Of a stretch of 64,000 nucleotides of DNA, positions 47,001-58,622 are shown piece by piece. Under the pieces are notes generated by a model. That model ran no database searches, was not told the DNA's origin, and worked only from the letters and a program-made list of their open reading frames with translations. Each line of letters begins with the position of its first letter. Position 1 is the first letter of the stretch. Position numbers and translations under genes: made by a program. The DNA is from Pterois miles (lineage: Eukaryota > Chordata > Actinopteri > Perciformes > Scorpaenidae): contig CAMQGK010000299.1 in NCBI GenBank assembly GCA_947000775.1, forward strand, positions 17,984,001 through 18,048,000, written 5' to 3'.

Positions 47001-50000
47001 GTTACATTTCCACTTTCTAAAATATTTGTCCTTTCTTTTTGTGTGGCTGTCTGCAGAACTAGGGGGTCTGCTGAAATTTGTGAGGCCTTTTCTGATTTCC
47101 ATCAGCAAAGCCAAGGCGGCTCGGCTGGTCCGCTCTCTGCTGGACCTCTTTCTTGACATGGAGGCAGCGACAGGGCAGGAGGTTGAGCTGTGTCTTGAAT
47201 GCATTGAGTGGGCCAAAGCTGAGAAGAGAACCTTCCTTCGACAGGCTCTGGAGGTAAGGAAGTCTAGAATAAGCTTGTGGGTGCTATCATACTGAATAAA
47301 TGTAGTTTAATATGCCATATCATATTTCCCATCATTTAAATGTTTTCTTAAAACAATGCAATATCAGCATGCCTCACTGCTAGAATCTGACAATAGGGCA
47401 ACTTTTTCCTTCTGGCCACCATCACCTTTTTAACTGGGAATAGCTCATGCACATATAACATAGAGGAAAACAGATACAAGTAGATATAAGATAAGATAAG
47501 ATATTCCTTTATTAGTCCCACAGTGGAGAAATTTACAACAATATCACTGAAATATAAAGCCTTCAAATGGAATATAAACCCTTGTGATATCTTCTGGAGA
47601 ACCTCAGCGGAGAGCTGCAAATGAGGAGACTCTGTAGGCAAAAGTTATCAGGCTGTCAGATATTTTTTCGACAACTTATAGCACACCATTTATGCTTTCA
47701 GAGCTTTATTTGCATTATGTTTGACACCTTGATTGCTGAAATACAGAGTACAGCCTATTTTCAACAGCTGATGTATTTGTCCTTTAACCCAACCTTCCTT
47801 AGCACTGACATATAACACCCTTAATGATTAATGATAGTGAAAACAAAGAAGATATCCCCAAACACAGCCGTGAGAGGGATCAGATTTAATGCTTAATGTC
47901 TTGACTCTTGATGCAATGATTTCAAACAGATTATGGTGCAGTATTTGGTTGTTAGTAGATATGCAACACCATCACTGTGGCATTACCTTAGGTTAAAACC
48001 ATAGTCGGCTAAATCTGTTGAACCGAAGTTGTAAATTTGCCTAAAAAAGTAGCAACAAGAGATGCTAATGCGGCTACAACACACTCTGCCATCTATGATG
48101 ACATCACCTTCCTATAGCAGCCAAAATGGACTCAGTGGCCTTAATGACTGCCAGCAGGTTCACACTCACAGTCAGGAATATCTGGAGCTTTTGGCTGAAT
48201 CACAAAATACAGGCTCAACAAGATTTTATATTAGTTCTATGTATAAAGTGCAGAAGAATGTCATGTCTGTCATGACACTGTGACATGTACGAATAAGTGA
48301 AAGCTGACAAGAGGGATGCTCTTCAGACAAGCCAATTGCTTTACACAATGTCATGTTGATCTCAAAATACAAATACAAGTACTTTGACTTCTCTCTCTCA
48401 GCTTGAGCTCATGGTAGAGCTATTAACAAAGTTTCCTGTAATTTTGTTTTACTCCTATCACATGACTCATAAAATGTGTGATGAGGCCTGTGTGAAGAGC
48501 GTCCCTCTTCTCAGCTTTCACTCATTCGTACATGCCACAGTGTCATTACATAGTTTTCTTAATCACTATGCATAGAATTATGGCTGTCATATTTAACCTG
48601 ATAATAACATGTTAATGCAACTTGTGATTTTAGGTTGTTGTGGTTTCAGTTTTTAAAGTGAAGATCAGATGAAACTCGAAAACCTCAGGAGTCTATTGGT
48701 ACCAACCATGTCATGCTAGCTTGTCGCTTAATAACACTTCAAACGGATGATAAATTTTGGTGAGGAAAAACTGGCATGGTCATTTTCAAAGGGGTCCCTT
48801 GACCTCTGACCTCCAGATGTGTGAATGTAAATGGGTTCTCTGGGTCCCCACCAGTCTCCCCTTTACAGACATGCCCACTTTATGATAATCCCAGTCAGTC
48901 TGGATCAAGTCATAGTCAAGTCAACACTCTGACACACTGACAGCTGTTGTTGCCTGTTGGGCTGCAGTTTGCCATGTTCTGATTGGAGCATATTTTTTAT
49001 GTTAAATGCAGTAGCTGTGAGGGTTTCTGGACAATATCTGTCATTGTTTGTCATTGTTAATTGATTTGATTTGCATAAAGCAAGCGTATTTGCCCACTCC
49101 CACGTCGATAAGAGTGTTAAATATTTTTATTAATATACTTGACAAATCTCCCTTTAAGGTGCATTTTGAACTAATGGATTGACAGCTGAAGTTATAAGTG
49201 ATATCAAAGTAGTTTTTAGTCTTTCAGGTCCGTGTTGCAGCTTTTTTACAAAGCCATTGATTGGTGTGGCTGTTCTGTGCTTGTCTGATGGCACTCTCTC
49301 TTCTTTCAGGCACGACTGATCTCACTCTATTTTGACACCAAAAGATACCAGGAGGCCTTGGCGCTTGGTGAGTGTTAAGAGACAAAACATTTTTGTCTGT
49401 CTCCCTCCTCAGAGACTTGATCAACGGGTAGGCTAGATAGCTTATAAACAAACGATTTATTTATAAAAAGAGGTGAAAGAACAGCACATGTCAGGGCTAT
49501 AATTGTACATTTACCCCACTAGCTCTTTACTTAGTGTTACACAGTAATGTGCCTGGCATTAACTCGTCTTCATTCTGACTCTCCCAGGCACCCAGTTGCT
49601 CCTGGAGCTGAAAAAGATGGATGACAAAGCTCTTCTGGTCGAGGTCCAGCTGCTTGAAAGTAAGACGTACCACGCTCTCAGTAACCTGCCCAAGGCCCGC
49701 GCAGCCCTCACCTCAGCCAGGACCACCGCCAACGCCATTTACTGTCCTCCAAAGCTCCAGGCAGCTTTGGACATGCAGTCAGGTCAGATGTGTTCGCTAT
49801 TCTCACCTTCAAAACTTTACCGGGCTACAGAGGTCCAGTTTCTGTGAGTGGAAACTGACAACTTAGCAGTCATACTATTAGAATTATTATCTGCATTATT
49901 AGTATCACAGAAATGTAAAAAAAAAAAAAAAAAAAATATTGGAAAAAAACTTGACAAAATATTGATTATCATTTTGGATTTTATTGCTGTTTGTCAGCTT

Positions 50001-53000
50001 TATATCTGGTACCTTGGTAGGAAAAAAAAGGAGCTTTATTTGACTCTACCACTGGGGGGCGCCAGGCAAGTCTGACCTGTGTACAGAGGTCAAATTTCAC
50101 ACAGCGTCTTTTTATTTGATGGTGTCACACATTTTTCAATCTACCGTTTTGTCGTAGTTTTAAAAAAGCATGACAGTGTTGTTATAAGCTGGTCTTTTTA
50201 AACTTATTTAAGTGACTTATATTTATTTCATATTATATTCAATGCATCACTATACCAGTACAGAACAACTGATAAACTGTGCAATTGACCCAAATAGTGA
50301 TCGTAATAATTGCAGGAAGTTTGTGTAAAACAAGTGATTTGGAGGAATTTTGAGGAGATTATTTCTTGTCAATTTTGCATCCGAGGTGATTATTTTTTTA
50401 GGGACTTGGAATACAATTCTCTGTTATGTTTTTTTTTTACCAACCATTCACAATTTCATTTAGTTGAATGAAATGTTGATTGATGATTTAGACCAGCTAT
50501 ACATTGAAATGTTGTCTTACACCCCTTAAAGTTAAGAAGGCCTCCCGTATCCTAGTGGGGGTGTTTAGAGTAATTCAACTTTAGTGGTAGTCATGTGATA
50601 CTGTGCTGCATCATCAGGATGTATTACTCTTGCACAAAGTATTAAAATGGGTTAGTATATTATAATTAATATGACACACTCAACAGCTGCTTGGAAAATA
50701 AATATGTGGTGCATTCTGCAATGACTCAGCTCATTTTATGCTAAAAAAAACATCTTAAAGTCACACAGTTAAGCAGTGTGAATGCATAATAGCTGTGAGG
50801 CATGATAGTTTCATGGTTATTCATGACTTTACAACTCAGTGTGAACTGGAACAAAGAGACGCAGCTTTTGGCTAATTCTCCAGCAATTTACATCATATTG
50901 AATAAGTGGTTCTTGAACGGCAACACTCACCGAAAGCCATCACACGGTGGTTTTAACATTTCTTTAATTTGCACATTCACAAAGCACTTACAGTGTAGTT
51001 TTTCCAGCTTTTGTTGGTATTTCACGGTGGCTGCAGCGGTTTGACGGTAGATGTTAACTATCACACTGTGTCATCTCCGTTGCAGGGATCATCCACGCAG
51101 CAGAGGAGAAGGACTGGAAGACAGCCTACTCCTACTTCTTTGAGGCCTTCGAGGGCTACGACTCCATTGACAGCCCCAGAGCCATCACAGCACTCAAATA
51201 CATGCTTCTGTGCAAAATTGTCCTCAACCTGTGAGTAGAGCTTAAAACTCAGTGTACAATGGTTTACTGTTTTCACATCCATGTGGTGACTTTGAAGCAT
51301 CAGCGTTACTGAGTTTATCTGTCTTATTATTTCAGACCAGAGGAGGTTCAAGCCCTGATCAGTGGTAAACTGGGGCTGCGATATGCCGGCCGACAGGCAA
51401 GTACCAATCATTTACCACTCATAGCAGATTCTATCCTTTATTATTTATTTGCTTTTAAAGCACTTTGTAATGAGCACTTGTTTTGATAAGTGCTTATAAA
51501 TAACTTTGATTATTATTATTATAATTATTATAATTATCAACCACACAAGATGTTTAACAGATGAAACCTTCATTGCACAACATGGGGCTAATAGCCTACA
51601 ATCTCAAACAATTACACAGAAAGGTAGGACTTTCTACAGCACATGGTGTCTGCTGTTAAAACTAAGAGCCAATCAGCTCTTTGATCAGGTGACAGCCAGC
51701 CATTTCCCATCATACCCTGCAGGGCTTGCAGTCAGTGGTGAGCAGCTATGGCGTCTGGAAGGCTTGCTGCATTAGTCGATATTACCAGTGTTAAACAGTG
51801 CTTGAGCACACAGCGATTACATTACTTGCCCACCACCCTCACCGTTGTTTTGCTTTTTGTACAGAAATAAAAACCCATTTAGTTAATTTTTGCAAATCAG
51901 CACTTTGTCATCAATGCGTAGTTGGACAATAAGAAGAAGAAGAAGATATTCCTTTATTAGTCCCACAGTGGGGAAATTCAGTTTTACACTCTGTTGTTCA
52001 CACAGTACATATACATGCGTCAATGGAGATGTCAGAGTGATGGGGCTGCTCCTGACAAGCGCCCAGAGCAGTTGGGGGTTCGGTGCCTTGCTCAGGGGCA
52101 CCTCGGCAGTGCCCAAGAGGTAAACTGGCACCTCTCCAGCAACCAGTTGGTCTTGGTCCATGGGGGATTTGAACCGGCGTCCTCCGCGTCCTAACCCAAG
52201 TCCTTACGGACTGAGCTACTGCCGCCCCGTAGACATTACAAATGAAAGTGAAAGCGTCTACTCCAAGAGTCAGATTTTACACACGGGATGAGAGACGATG
52301 ACGGAGGATTTGGTGTCTAAGCAAAAAGCAAAAGCACCTATTTGTCAATATTTCAGATGTAGATCCAATACTATAAGGAAATCATAGCGTTAATGAGGTA
52401 ATTGTCCGCACAGCGCAGCAGTGCTGGATGGAAACCTGCAGCCCCTCAGCGGAAGCTCCACCAGAGAGGCCAGACACACGGCCATCTGACGTTAAAGAGC
52501 GAAGTAAACTCCTCTACACATGTTGACGTCGTCTTTTCTTGTAAAATGTCTGGTGTAATCAGTAACACCGGTGCTGTCACAAGTTTATTAACAGGTGAGA
52601 ACATCTCACCGTCACGTCCCTAGCGCCTGGCTCTAAAAACTGTGGCCACCTCGATCTCATGAGGTTATCATTGCCCACGTGTGCATGACGTCAGAGCAAG
52701 TCGGACACAGATCTAACCATCATGCATTGTGCGGTGATTGCGCTCATCTCCAACAAGCTTACTGTCACTTTCACCCAGCCGTCCAATCGCAGTGGAGGAG
52801 GGATGGGGCAAATCACAAAGATCACAAAGACTTAATCAAATGTGTTTTATTATGAATATGTTGTAGCCTTATTGTGTACATATGTTATGCTATTGTTTTT
52901 ACTGTGGACTTCATGTTGTCCTCCTGGCTGGAGCACTGGACCAAACGAATTTCCCAGTGTGGGACAATAAATCTGAATCTGAACCAAACGATCGTACTCA

Positions 53001-55657
53001 CAGAGATGTTTCCACTTCCACAAAATCTCATGAGCCCACACAGACCGGTGTGTCTCTCCTCTCGTACTGCTTGCTTCAGCCTTTCCTTCTTTCAGAGCAA
53101 GTACTACCTTGTGCGTAACAGTGCCGACATTTACTTCCACAGATATTCCGTATCATGGCAACCAGACGAAAACCAAAGTGTCTCAGCTTAAAAACACGAT
53201 TTGTCTCCAAAGCGCTCCCAGCTGAGCGTTTTCAGAAGAGTGCCTGGTGTTTTCAAACGCCGGAAAAAACGCTTTGTTTGGCACAGGCCTGAAGGATGAA
53301 TCCTATACGATGACAAATACTGTTTGAACTAAATGAAATACATGATACAAATACTGCCTTTTTCTCCTGGAATGCTGCATGAGTAAAAATGAATTTCTGC
53401 CTCTTGTCAGCATTAAAAATATTCTATTTTTGTTGTATTTTTTGCAGTATTTCAGTTATTTGTGGTTCTGTTTCTGTCTTTCTAGAATAAAATGAACTTT
53501 ACTGTACATAATAGATATCTTTTTTTTTTCGTTTTTGTGCAGGTAAACTATTTAATTAAGCTGCTTTATGTAAAATGACATTTATCTTTTTAATCTTTAT
53601 CCATCCAGACAGACGCACTGAAATGTGTCGCCCAGGCCTGCAAGAACAGATCATTAGCAGACTTTGAAAAGGTAGGAATCCATCCAGTCCTATCATATTG
53701 TTCATGCAGACAAGGCAAATCTCCATTTAGCCTTGTGGTCTGCTGCTCTGTTTTCCTGCTTGGTGATGTGTGCCGCACACACACTAATTAGCTTTTGCTC
53801 CTTGACTTTTAGGATGATTGTACCAGCTGATATAATGGCCAAAACCTTTCTTCCAAGTGTTTCTGAATATGTCATGCATTTTAATGAAGTAGTTTTGTAG
53901 CATACTTCCACACAAACTGCCTGAGTGCTGGAGTTATGTGTCTTCCCTAACAGGCCCTAACAGAGTACAGAGCAGAACTGAGGGACGATCCCATCATCAG
54001 CACTCATCTGGCCAAGCTGTATGACAACCTGCTGGAACAAAACCTCATCCGAGTCATTGAACCGTTTTCTAGAGTACAGGTAAGGACGTGTTAGGCCTCG
54101 CTTTACAAAGGAAACTTGGCAATGTAGAATTACACACTTATACCTTCCTGCATTTATTACCAGGTCCTAAATCTTAACATTTCCTTGTATCTCAACATTA
54201 GACTCTAATGCCCTTCAGACAGGATCGGTTATCACTAGGGATGTGAGGGTGAGGAAATTTTCCCACCAGTTAACAAACTTGAGACAACAGCCAGTGTTAC
54301 CAATTACACCAGACATTTTATTTTGATCTTGAACGTTGTATGGCTTTTGCTGCGAGGCTGCAGGTTTCCACCTGGTACTGCTGCACCACACACCAGCCTG
54401 TGACTGCTCCGACCTCCGCACAGCGACTTCCAGATTAACATGATGACATTTGGCACTGGGTTTAGATTAGGCTTACTGTGGTAGTCGGTGTTGCACGGTG
54501 TCTGGGCATACACAGATTACATTACTTGCCCACCGCTCCAGTGTTGCTTTGCTTTTTCTTACAAAAATAAATCCCATTTAGTTCATTTTGACGTCACCAG
54601 GTGGGAGCCTGCAATGAAAGCGGGGCCGAAGAGGCCAGACACAGCCATCTAACAGCAAAAATCAAAGTAATGATGAGTGTCAACTTTTCTTGTAAAATGT
54701 CTGGTGTAACCGGTAACACTGGTGGGGAAAATGTCCTCACCGTCACATTCCTCATTTAAATCCATAATACTGCAAAATAGACACTTTTGAATTTTGCTTC
54801 GCCATCTAACCCTTTGCAATCGTCTTGTCTGTCGACTCTCATCCCGTATGTGAAATCTGGCTCCTGCTGCTCTGAGCTGAGACTCTGTACGAAGCAGACA
54901 TCCATGACTATGTATTGATAACACACTTAGTATTTTACAAATTAGGGTTTTTTTACTTGATGAACAAGGGCTCTGATATGTGGAAATGAACCAAACAGGT
55001 TGTATTTCTATAAAAAAAAAAAAGCAAAAGGGCAGTGGGCAAGTAATGTAATGGTGTATGCCTGAATACCGTGTAACACCGGTAACACTAACTACTGCAA
55101 CAAGCCTACTGATGTGCCCATGATTTAGGTCATTGTTTACATTATGTAATCCCACTTGATTAAGAGTACTAACTAATTGTAGATCATTTTAACAAAGAAA
55201 TTGATTATTTAATGTTTCTCTCTTTCTGTTTTCAGATAGAACACATATCAGGTCTAATCAAACTGTCAAAGGTATGTGTATTTGCAATTAACCAATTTGT
55301 ACTGAGTGTTAAAATCATCATCTATATCGGTTAATGTGTGTTTTATTATATTTTATAGGGGGATGTTGAGAGGAAATTATCGCAGATGATTCTTGACAAA
55401 AAGTTTCACGGTAATTGGAATCATCTGTTCCAATAAAAACGGATATCAGACATCCTTTATGCACCTCATAGACAGCAAGAGTTGTCAGTGTGTGATATAT
55501 TTTTTTCTGTGCAGGAATCCTTGACCAAGGTGAAGGTGTCTTGATCATATTCGAAGAGCCTCCAGTGGACAAAACATACGAAGCAGCCTTGGAAACAATT
55601 CAGAACATGAGCAAAGTCGTGGATTCACTTTACAACAAAGCCAAGAAGCTGACATAG
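44002..55657 (+). CDS. psmd11: 26S proteasome non-ATPase regulatory subunit 11 (Rpn6), complete
   Basis: Twelve coding exons join in frame: 44002-44092, 46264-46365, 47057-47253, 49310-49367, 49588-49782, 51086-51230, 51336-51396, 53609-53671, 53954-54079, 55236-55271, 55359-55410 and 55515-55657. The 1,269-nt coding sequence gives 422 residues, the same length as human PSMD11. It starts MAAAAVVEFQRAQSLVSTDR and ends VDSLYNKAKKLT. Helical (TPR-like) repeats fill the N-terminal half and a PCI domain spans roughly residues 224-392. Rpn6 clamps the proteasome lid to the base and core particle. All introns have GT-AG ends except intron 7, which uses a GC donor (CGACAG followed by GCAAGT). The TAG stop ends exactly at the exon 12 donor, and the remaining 3' UTR is in an exon starting at 56,682. 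No frameshift or missing segment was found. Confidence 0.97.
45066..45125 (-). mobile_element. LINE/SINE 3' tail, inverted, in psmd11 intron 1
   Basis: AAGATAAGATAAGATATTCC is followed by TTTATTGGTCCCACAGTGGG. Confidence 0.7.
45140..45530 (-). mobile_element. MITE-like repeat rich in TTAATCGATTA motifs
   Basis: It starts AGCTGCAATGATTAATCCAT and contains CTGATAATCGATCAGTGC, TTGTGGACAAAATAAGACAT and TTGAGGACGTCATTTTGGGC. It ends with a duplicated ATCTAATCGATTAAT segment (45,419-45,490). This is a widespread fish repeat, probably a non-autonomous DNA element. A related fragment is at about 45,960-46,050. It lies in psmd11 intron 1. Confidence 0.6.
47484..47540 (-). mobile_element. LINE/SINE 3' tail, inverted, in psmd11 intron 3
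   Basis: ATAAGATAAGATAAGATATT is followed by CCTTTATTAGTCCCACAGTG. Confidence 0.7.
47541..48576. other. psmd11 intron 3, non-repeat part
   Basis: No exon or recognised repeat was found between the LINE/SINE tail and the dispersed element. The short open frames have no domain. Confidence 0.4.
48577..49195 (-). mobile_element. GGCTGTCAA-type dispersed element, copy D, in psmd11 intron 3
   Basis: Inverted near full-length copy that ends with GATTGACAGCTG. It shares CAAAGGGGTCCCTTGACCTC, GTCCCCACCAGTCTCCCCTT and GACAAATCTCCCTTTAAGGT with the family. It ends about 115 bp before exon 4. Confidence 0.7.
49783..51085 (+). other. psmd11: psmd11 intron 5
   Basis: AT-rich intron with a poly(A) tract near 49,916-49,936. 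No further exon or recognised repeat. Confidence 0.5.
51780..52630 (+). mobile_element. Dispersed repeat in psmd11 intron 7, interrupted by a SINE
   Basis: The flanks GATTACATTACTTGCCCACC (about 51,815) and CTTTTCTTGTAAAATGTCTG (about 52,532) also occur at 54,510 and 54,685 in intron 9, marking one repeat family with an AGGGATGTGA-type end. A tRNA-derived SINE at 51,935-52,228 lies between them, so it probably inserted later. Confidence 0.5.
51935..52228 (-). mobile_element. tRNA-derived SINE, full length
   Basis: On the minus strand it starts GGGGCGGCAGTAGCTCAGTC with an A-box-like TAGCTCAGTCCG and a B-box GGTTCAAATCC. The body follows, and it ends CCCCACTGTGGGACTAATAA plus AGGAATATC and a TTC-rich tail. 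Box order and the tRNA-like head support Pol III origin. The tail is shared with the solitary tails elsewhere in the window. Confidence 0.85.
52631..53608 (+). other. psmd11: psmd11 intron 7, remaining part
   Basis: A tail-like piece (TTTCCCAGTGTGGGACAATA, about 52,950) suggests another retroelement end. No exon is supported. Confidence 0.4.
54234..55110. mobile_element. Rearranged dispersed repeat in psmd11 intron 9
   Basis: The left end AGGGATGTGAGGGTGAGGAA and a later segment (54,690-54,755) carry the same pieces in opposite orientation: TTACACCAGACATTTTA versus AAAATGTCTGGTGTAA. GATTACATTACTTGCCCACC (54,510) likewise recurs inverted as GTGGGCAAGTAATGTAAT near 55,035. This indicates a palindromic element or two inverted copies. 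Confidence 0.55.
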
Positions 55658-56459
55658 GTAAAAAAAATAATAATTCATTTACTCTTTGAGGCCCACAATA
55701 GACCCATTTTAGTCTATTTTAGGGGGGGTCAAGGGTTCTTTAGGGGGAGATAGCAGGTCAACAGTAGATGCCACATAGAAGTGGTGATCTGGTAGCTGGG
55801 AACATGAAGATTAATTTACTATCACAGCACTGTGACAAGTTGTTCTAGTCATAAATCAGAAAAAAACATGATTTAATTGATTAATTAAAATAAATTGTAA
55901 AAGAGGAGAAGTACTTTGACTCAAGTGGCCATTCAAGCAGTGACATACCCTTTCGTTGAATGCACCTGATTGGTCCTCATGGCATTATTCCATCTAAACA
56001 ATCCACCAAAATCTACTTCTGAGAACATTTTAAGCACAAAATAGGCTACGATTTTAGATTGGATTGCCTAGTTTGACAGCTTGGTCCAAGTTTTGTGAGC
56101 TGGGCGCGTCACACTGGACGGGCTTTTTGCAAAACAGACTGTTCCCACCTTGTCCTTTTTCAAAAGAGCAACGGCCAATGAGGATACTCCTGCACTTTGC
56201 CGACCAATCATGTAGCTCCATCAGTCTCTCAGTGTTTGTACAGCTTGCCCCCTACGGTCCAGAACTAATGGTCTCAGTGCAGTGAAACATCACAGGAGTA
56301 CAGTTGGGCTCTTTGGATCCACAAGAGTCTCAGCTTTACAGTGATACCTAATTTATGTAATTCAAGACTGTTTAGGGACCCCAGTATGCAGAAATATTCA
56401 AATATATCATTTTTAGTATAGGCGGAAATGACACAAAAATGTATAGTTTTGCTCCAAAC

Positions 56460-56625
56460 TACATGTGATTATCATCCTTCCTGACATGCTGCTGTAACGT
56501 GACATGGCACCAGTGGATTTGTTAGATTCCCAGTTTCATTTGCTGTCAGTATCTTCCTCTAGCTTCAACTCTGAGCCCTCTACTGCCTCATAAAAACAGC
56601 CAGGTCTAAGAGGGTTAAGATGCAT
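56460..56625 (+). mobile_element. GGCTGTCAA-type dispersed element, fragment E
   Basis: A partial copy with ACATGTGATTATCAT, GTGACATGGCACCAGTGG and CTCTGAGCCCTCTACTGCCT, located in the intron between the psmd11 stop exon and the 3' UTR exon. Confidence 0.5.
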
Positions 56626-56681
56626 TGTTTTTTCATGCTCTCTCTGCAGTCTTTACTGAACGTTTTGTGTTTGGTCCTCAG

Positions 56682-57645
56682 AGCAGATTGCCACGGCGGT
56701 GCGATGGAGGAACTGTGTGTGTTTGACCAGCGTGTATAACATTTTAAGAAGGGGACAAGGGAGAGCAAGAAGAAGTCCCACAAACTGCAACAAACAGGAT
56801 TCCCCCATCAGACTCCCCCTTCCTCTCCCTCAATGGACAATTTCATCACTTCTCTGGTTTATTTGTTTTTCCTCTTTAATTTTGATATCTCTTCAGGATT
56901 CTGTATAACACTCAGCGGCCAAATCAGGCCATCAGGGAATATTGTACAACCACAATAAAAAAAATATGAAAAGGTTTAAGAATACATATATGTTTATATC
57001 TGCTATAAGGTCGGGCTCACCAAGCTGACTCCACTGCAACCTCACAGGTGCAACATTGACCTCTGCGGCCTCGGACTGCGTACGCAGAAACAAGGCTTTC
57101 TCCTCCGTCTTGTCCATATCTTTCAGAAGCACACTGTTCAGTTTTTGGAAGGTTGGGATACTCCTTGGGATACTGAATTTTGGTCGAAGAGCTCCCCATT
57201 ACTTTGTTTTCCTCACCATATCAATGCCAACAGTTAAGTCCCCGCTGTATTTCAGATTGATATGTATTAAACTCACTTTATTTTTGTTTTTGTTTAAAAA
57301 AAGAAAAGAAATCAGATGGTTGCCACATGTCTGCCCACCCTGGTTAAGTTTATAGAGCAGACAGGATGCCATTTCACCACTAGTGCCACTTTTTGGGCGC
57401 TTCTGTTTGCCTCAGTGTTTGGGTGCGATACGAAACGGGAGGGCAGAGGTGGAGATGTATTCATCGCCTCTGAGCGTCTGTGAATTACCCGAGTGAGCAA
57501 TTCTCCATTGTTAGTTCCTAGCACTAGTGTGGTATGCTAGTAACCAAACAATTTGTATGGTTTTGATTTGGTTTTGATTTTTTTGTTTTGTTTTATTTTA
57601 CTCTTATAAAGACATTTTCAAAATAAATATTTTGTATTTTAAGGA
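56682..57645 (+). other. psmd11: psmd11 3' UTR exon
   Basis: The acceptor TTTGGTCCTCAG precedes 56,682. The exon contains no continuation of the ORF. AATAAA at 57,622-57,627 lies shortly before the likely cleavage site, with a second AATAAA near 56,956. Confidence 0.6.
57622..57627 (+). promoter_or_regulatory. psmd11: psmd11 polyadenylation signal
   Basis: Canonical AATAAA within TTTTCAAAATAAATATTTTG, followed by T/GT-rich sequence. Confidence 0.6.
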
Positions 57646-58561
57646 TTTTGTCTTGTCTCTTGCAAAAAAAAGTTGTGGGGTTAACTTTCAGCTACGATGT
57701 TTGTTTTACAGTATGAGGGTGAGAAGACTGCTGGGGATTTATTTGTGGCAAAGTGTCTTTGAAATGCGCTCGTGAATGGGAGCGTGACCCATAAAATGTG
57801 TCCGAGGACGAGTCAAAGGGAAAGTCTCCAAGTCCGAAACAATTCGTAAACAGGAATACAGATGTTGATGCTATAACAGAGGATTCGCCAAGAGTCTCTT
57901 CCTCCTGCTGCTATATTTGTCACTAATTTGAAAAAGCAACTTCACATCAAAGGGCATTAAATCGGTTAAACAGACAGCTTTGGATTGTCTTTTATTTGGG
58001 TTTTACACAAACAGCATGATTACCCAACCCATGTTGTCAAACTTGTTTCTTTTATTTAAGTTTATCATAAGAGCATCTGTGAACATCAACAGGTTTAGTT
58101 GTACACACCTTTTCCCCTTTATCAGAACAGATCAACACTTTCTTCACACAACAGTGTTCAAATAAGAGCCACAAAATGCACATTTCTTTCTTTCTTTTCC
58201 TCTAAAAACTTACAAACGCACACACACAAACACAAGCATGTCATTTTAATTACATCCCAGCCTGAAATCAGAGAATCGGAAATAATCAGAAATAATCAGA
58301 TTGATCCCCGGAGGGACACTAGGGTGTCACAGCTGCTCTAATATAAACAAACGAAAGAAAATAGAGCTAAAGGGGTATGTAATGTACATTTTGTCTAAAG
58401 CTGCAATATTGTACATAATACTACAATATAAACACAATATATGTAAAGAAATATAAGTAATAAAATGAGAATATATGAAATATGCATAAATATTTGCTTT
58501 AAGATGTGCAATATACAGTGTATATATATTTGTGAATTTCCCCACTGTGGGACTAATAAAG

Positions 58562-58622
<61 letters not shown>

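Noticed and set aside
52150..52228. tRNA gene
   Set aside because: A- and B-box-like motifs are present, but they form the head of a SINE with a retroelement body and tail, and no complete cloverleaf was evident.
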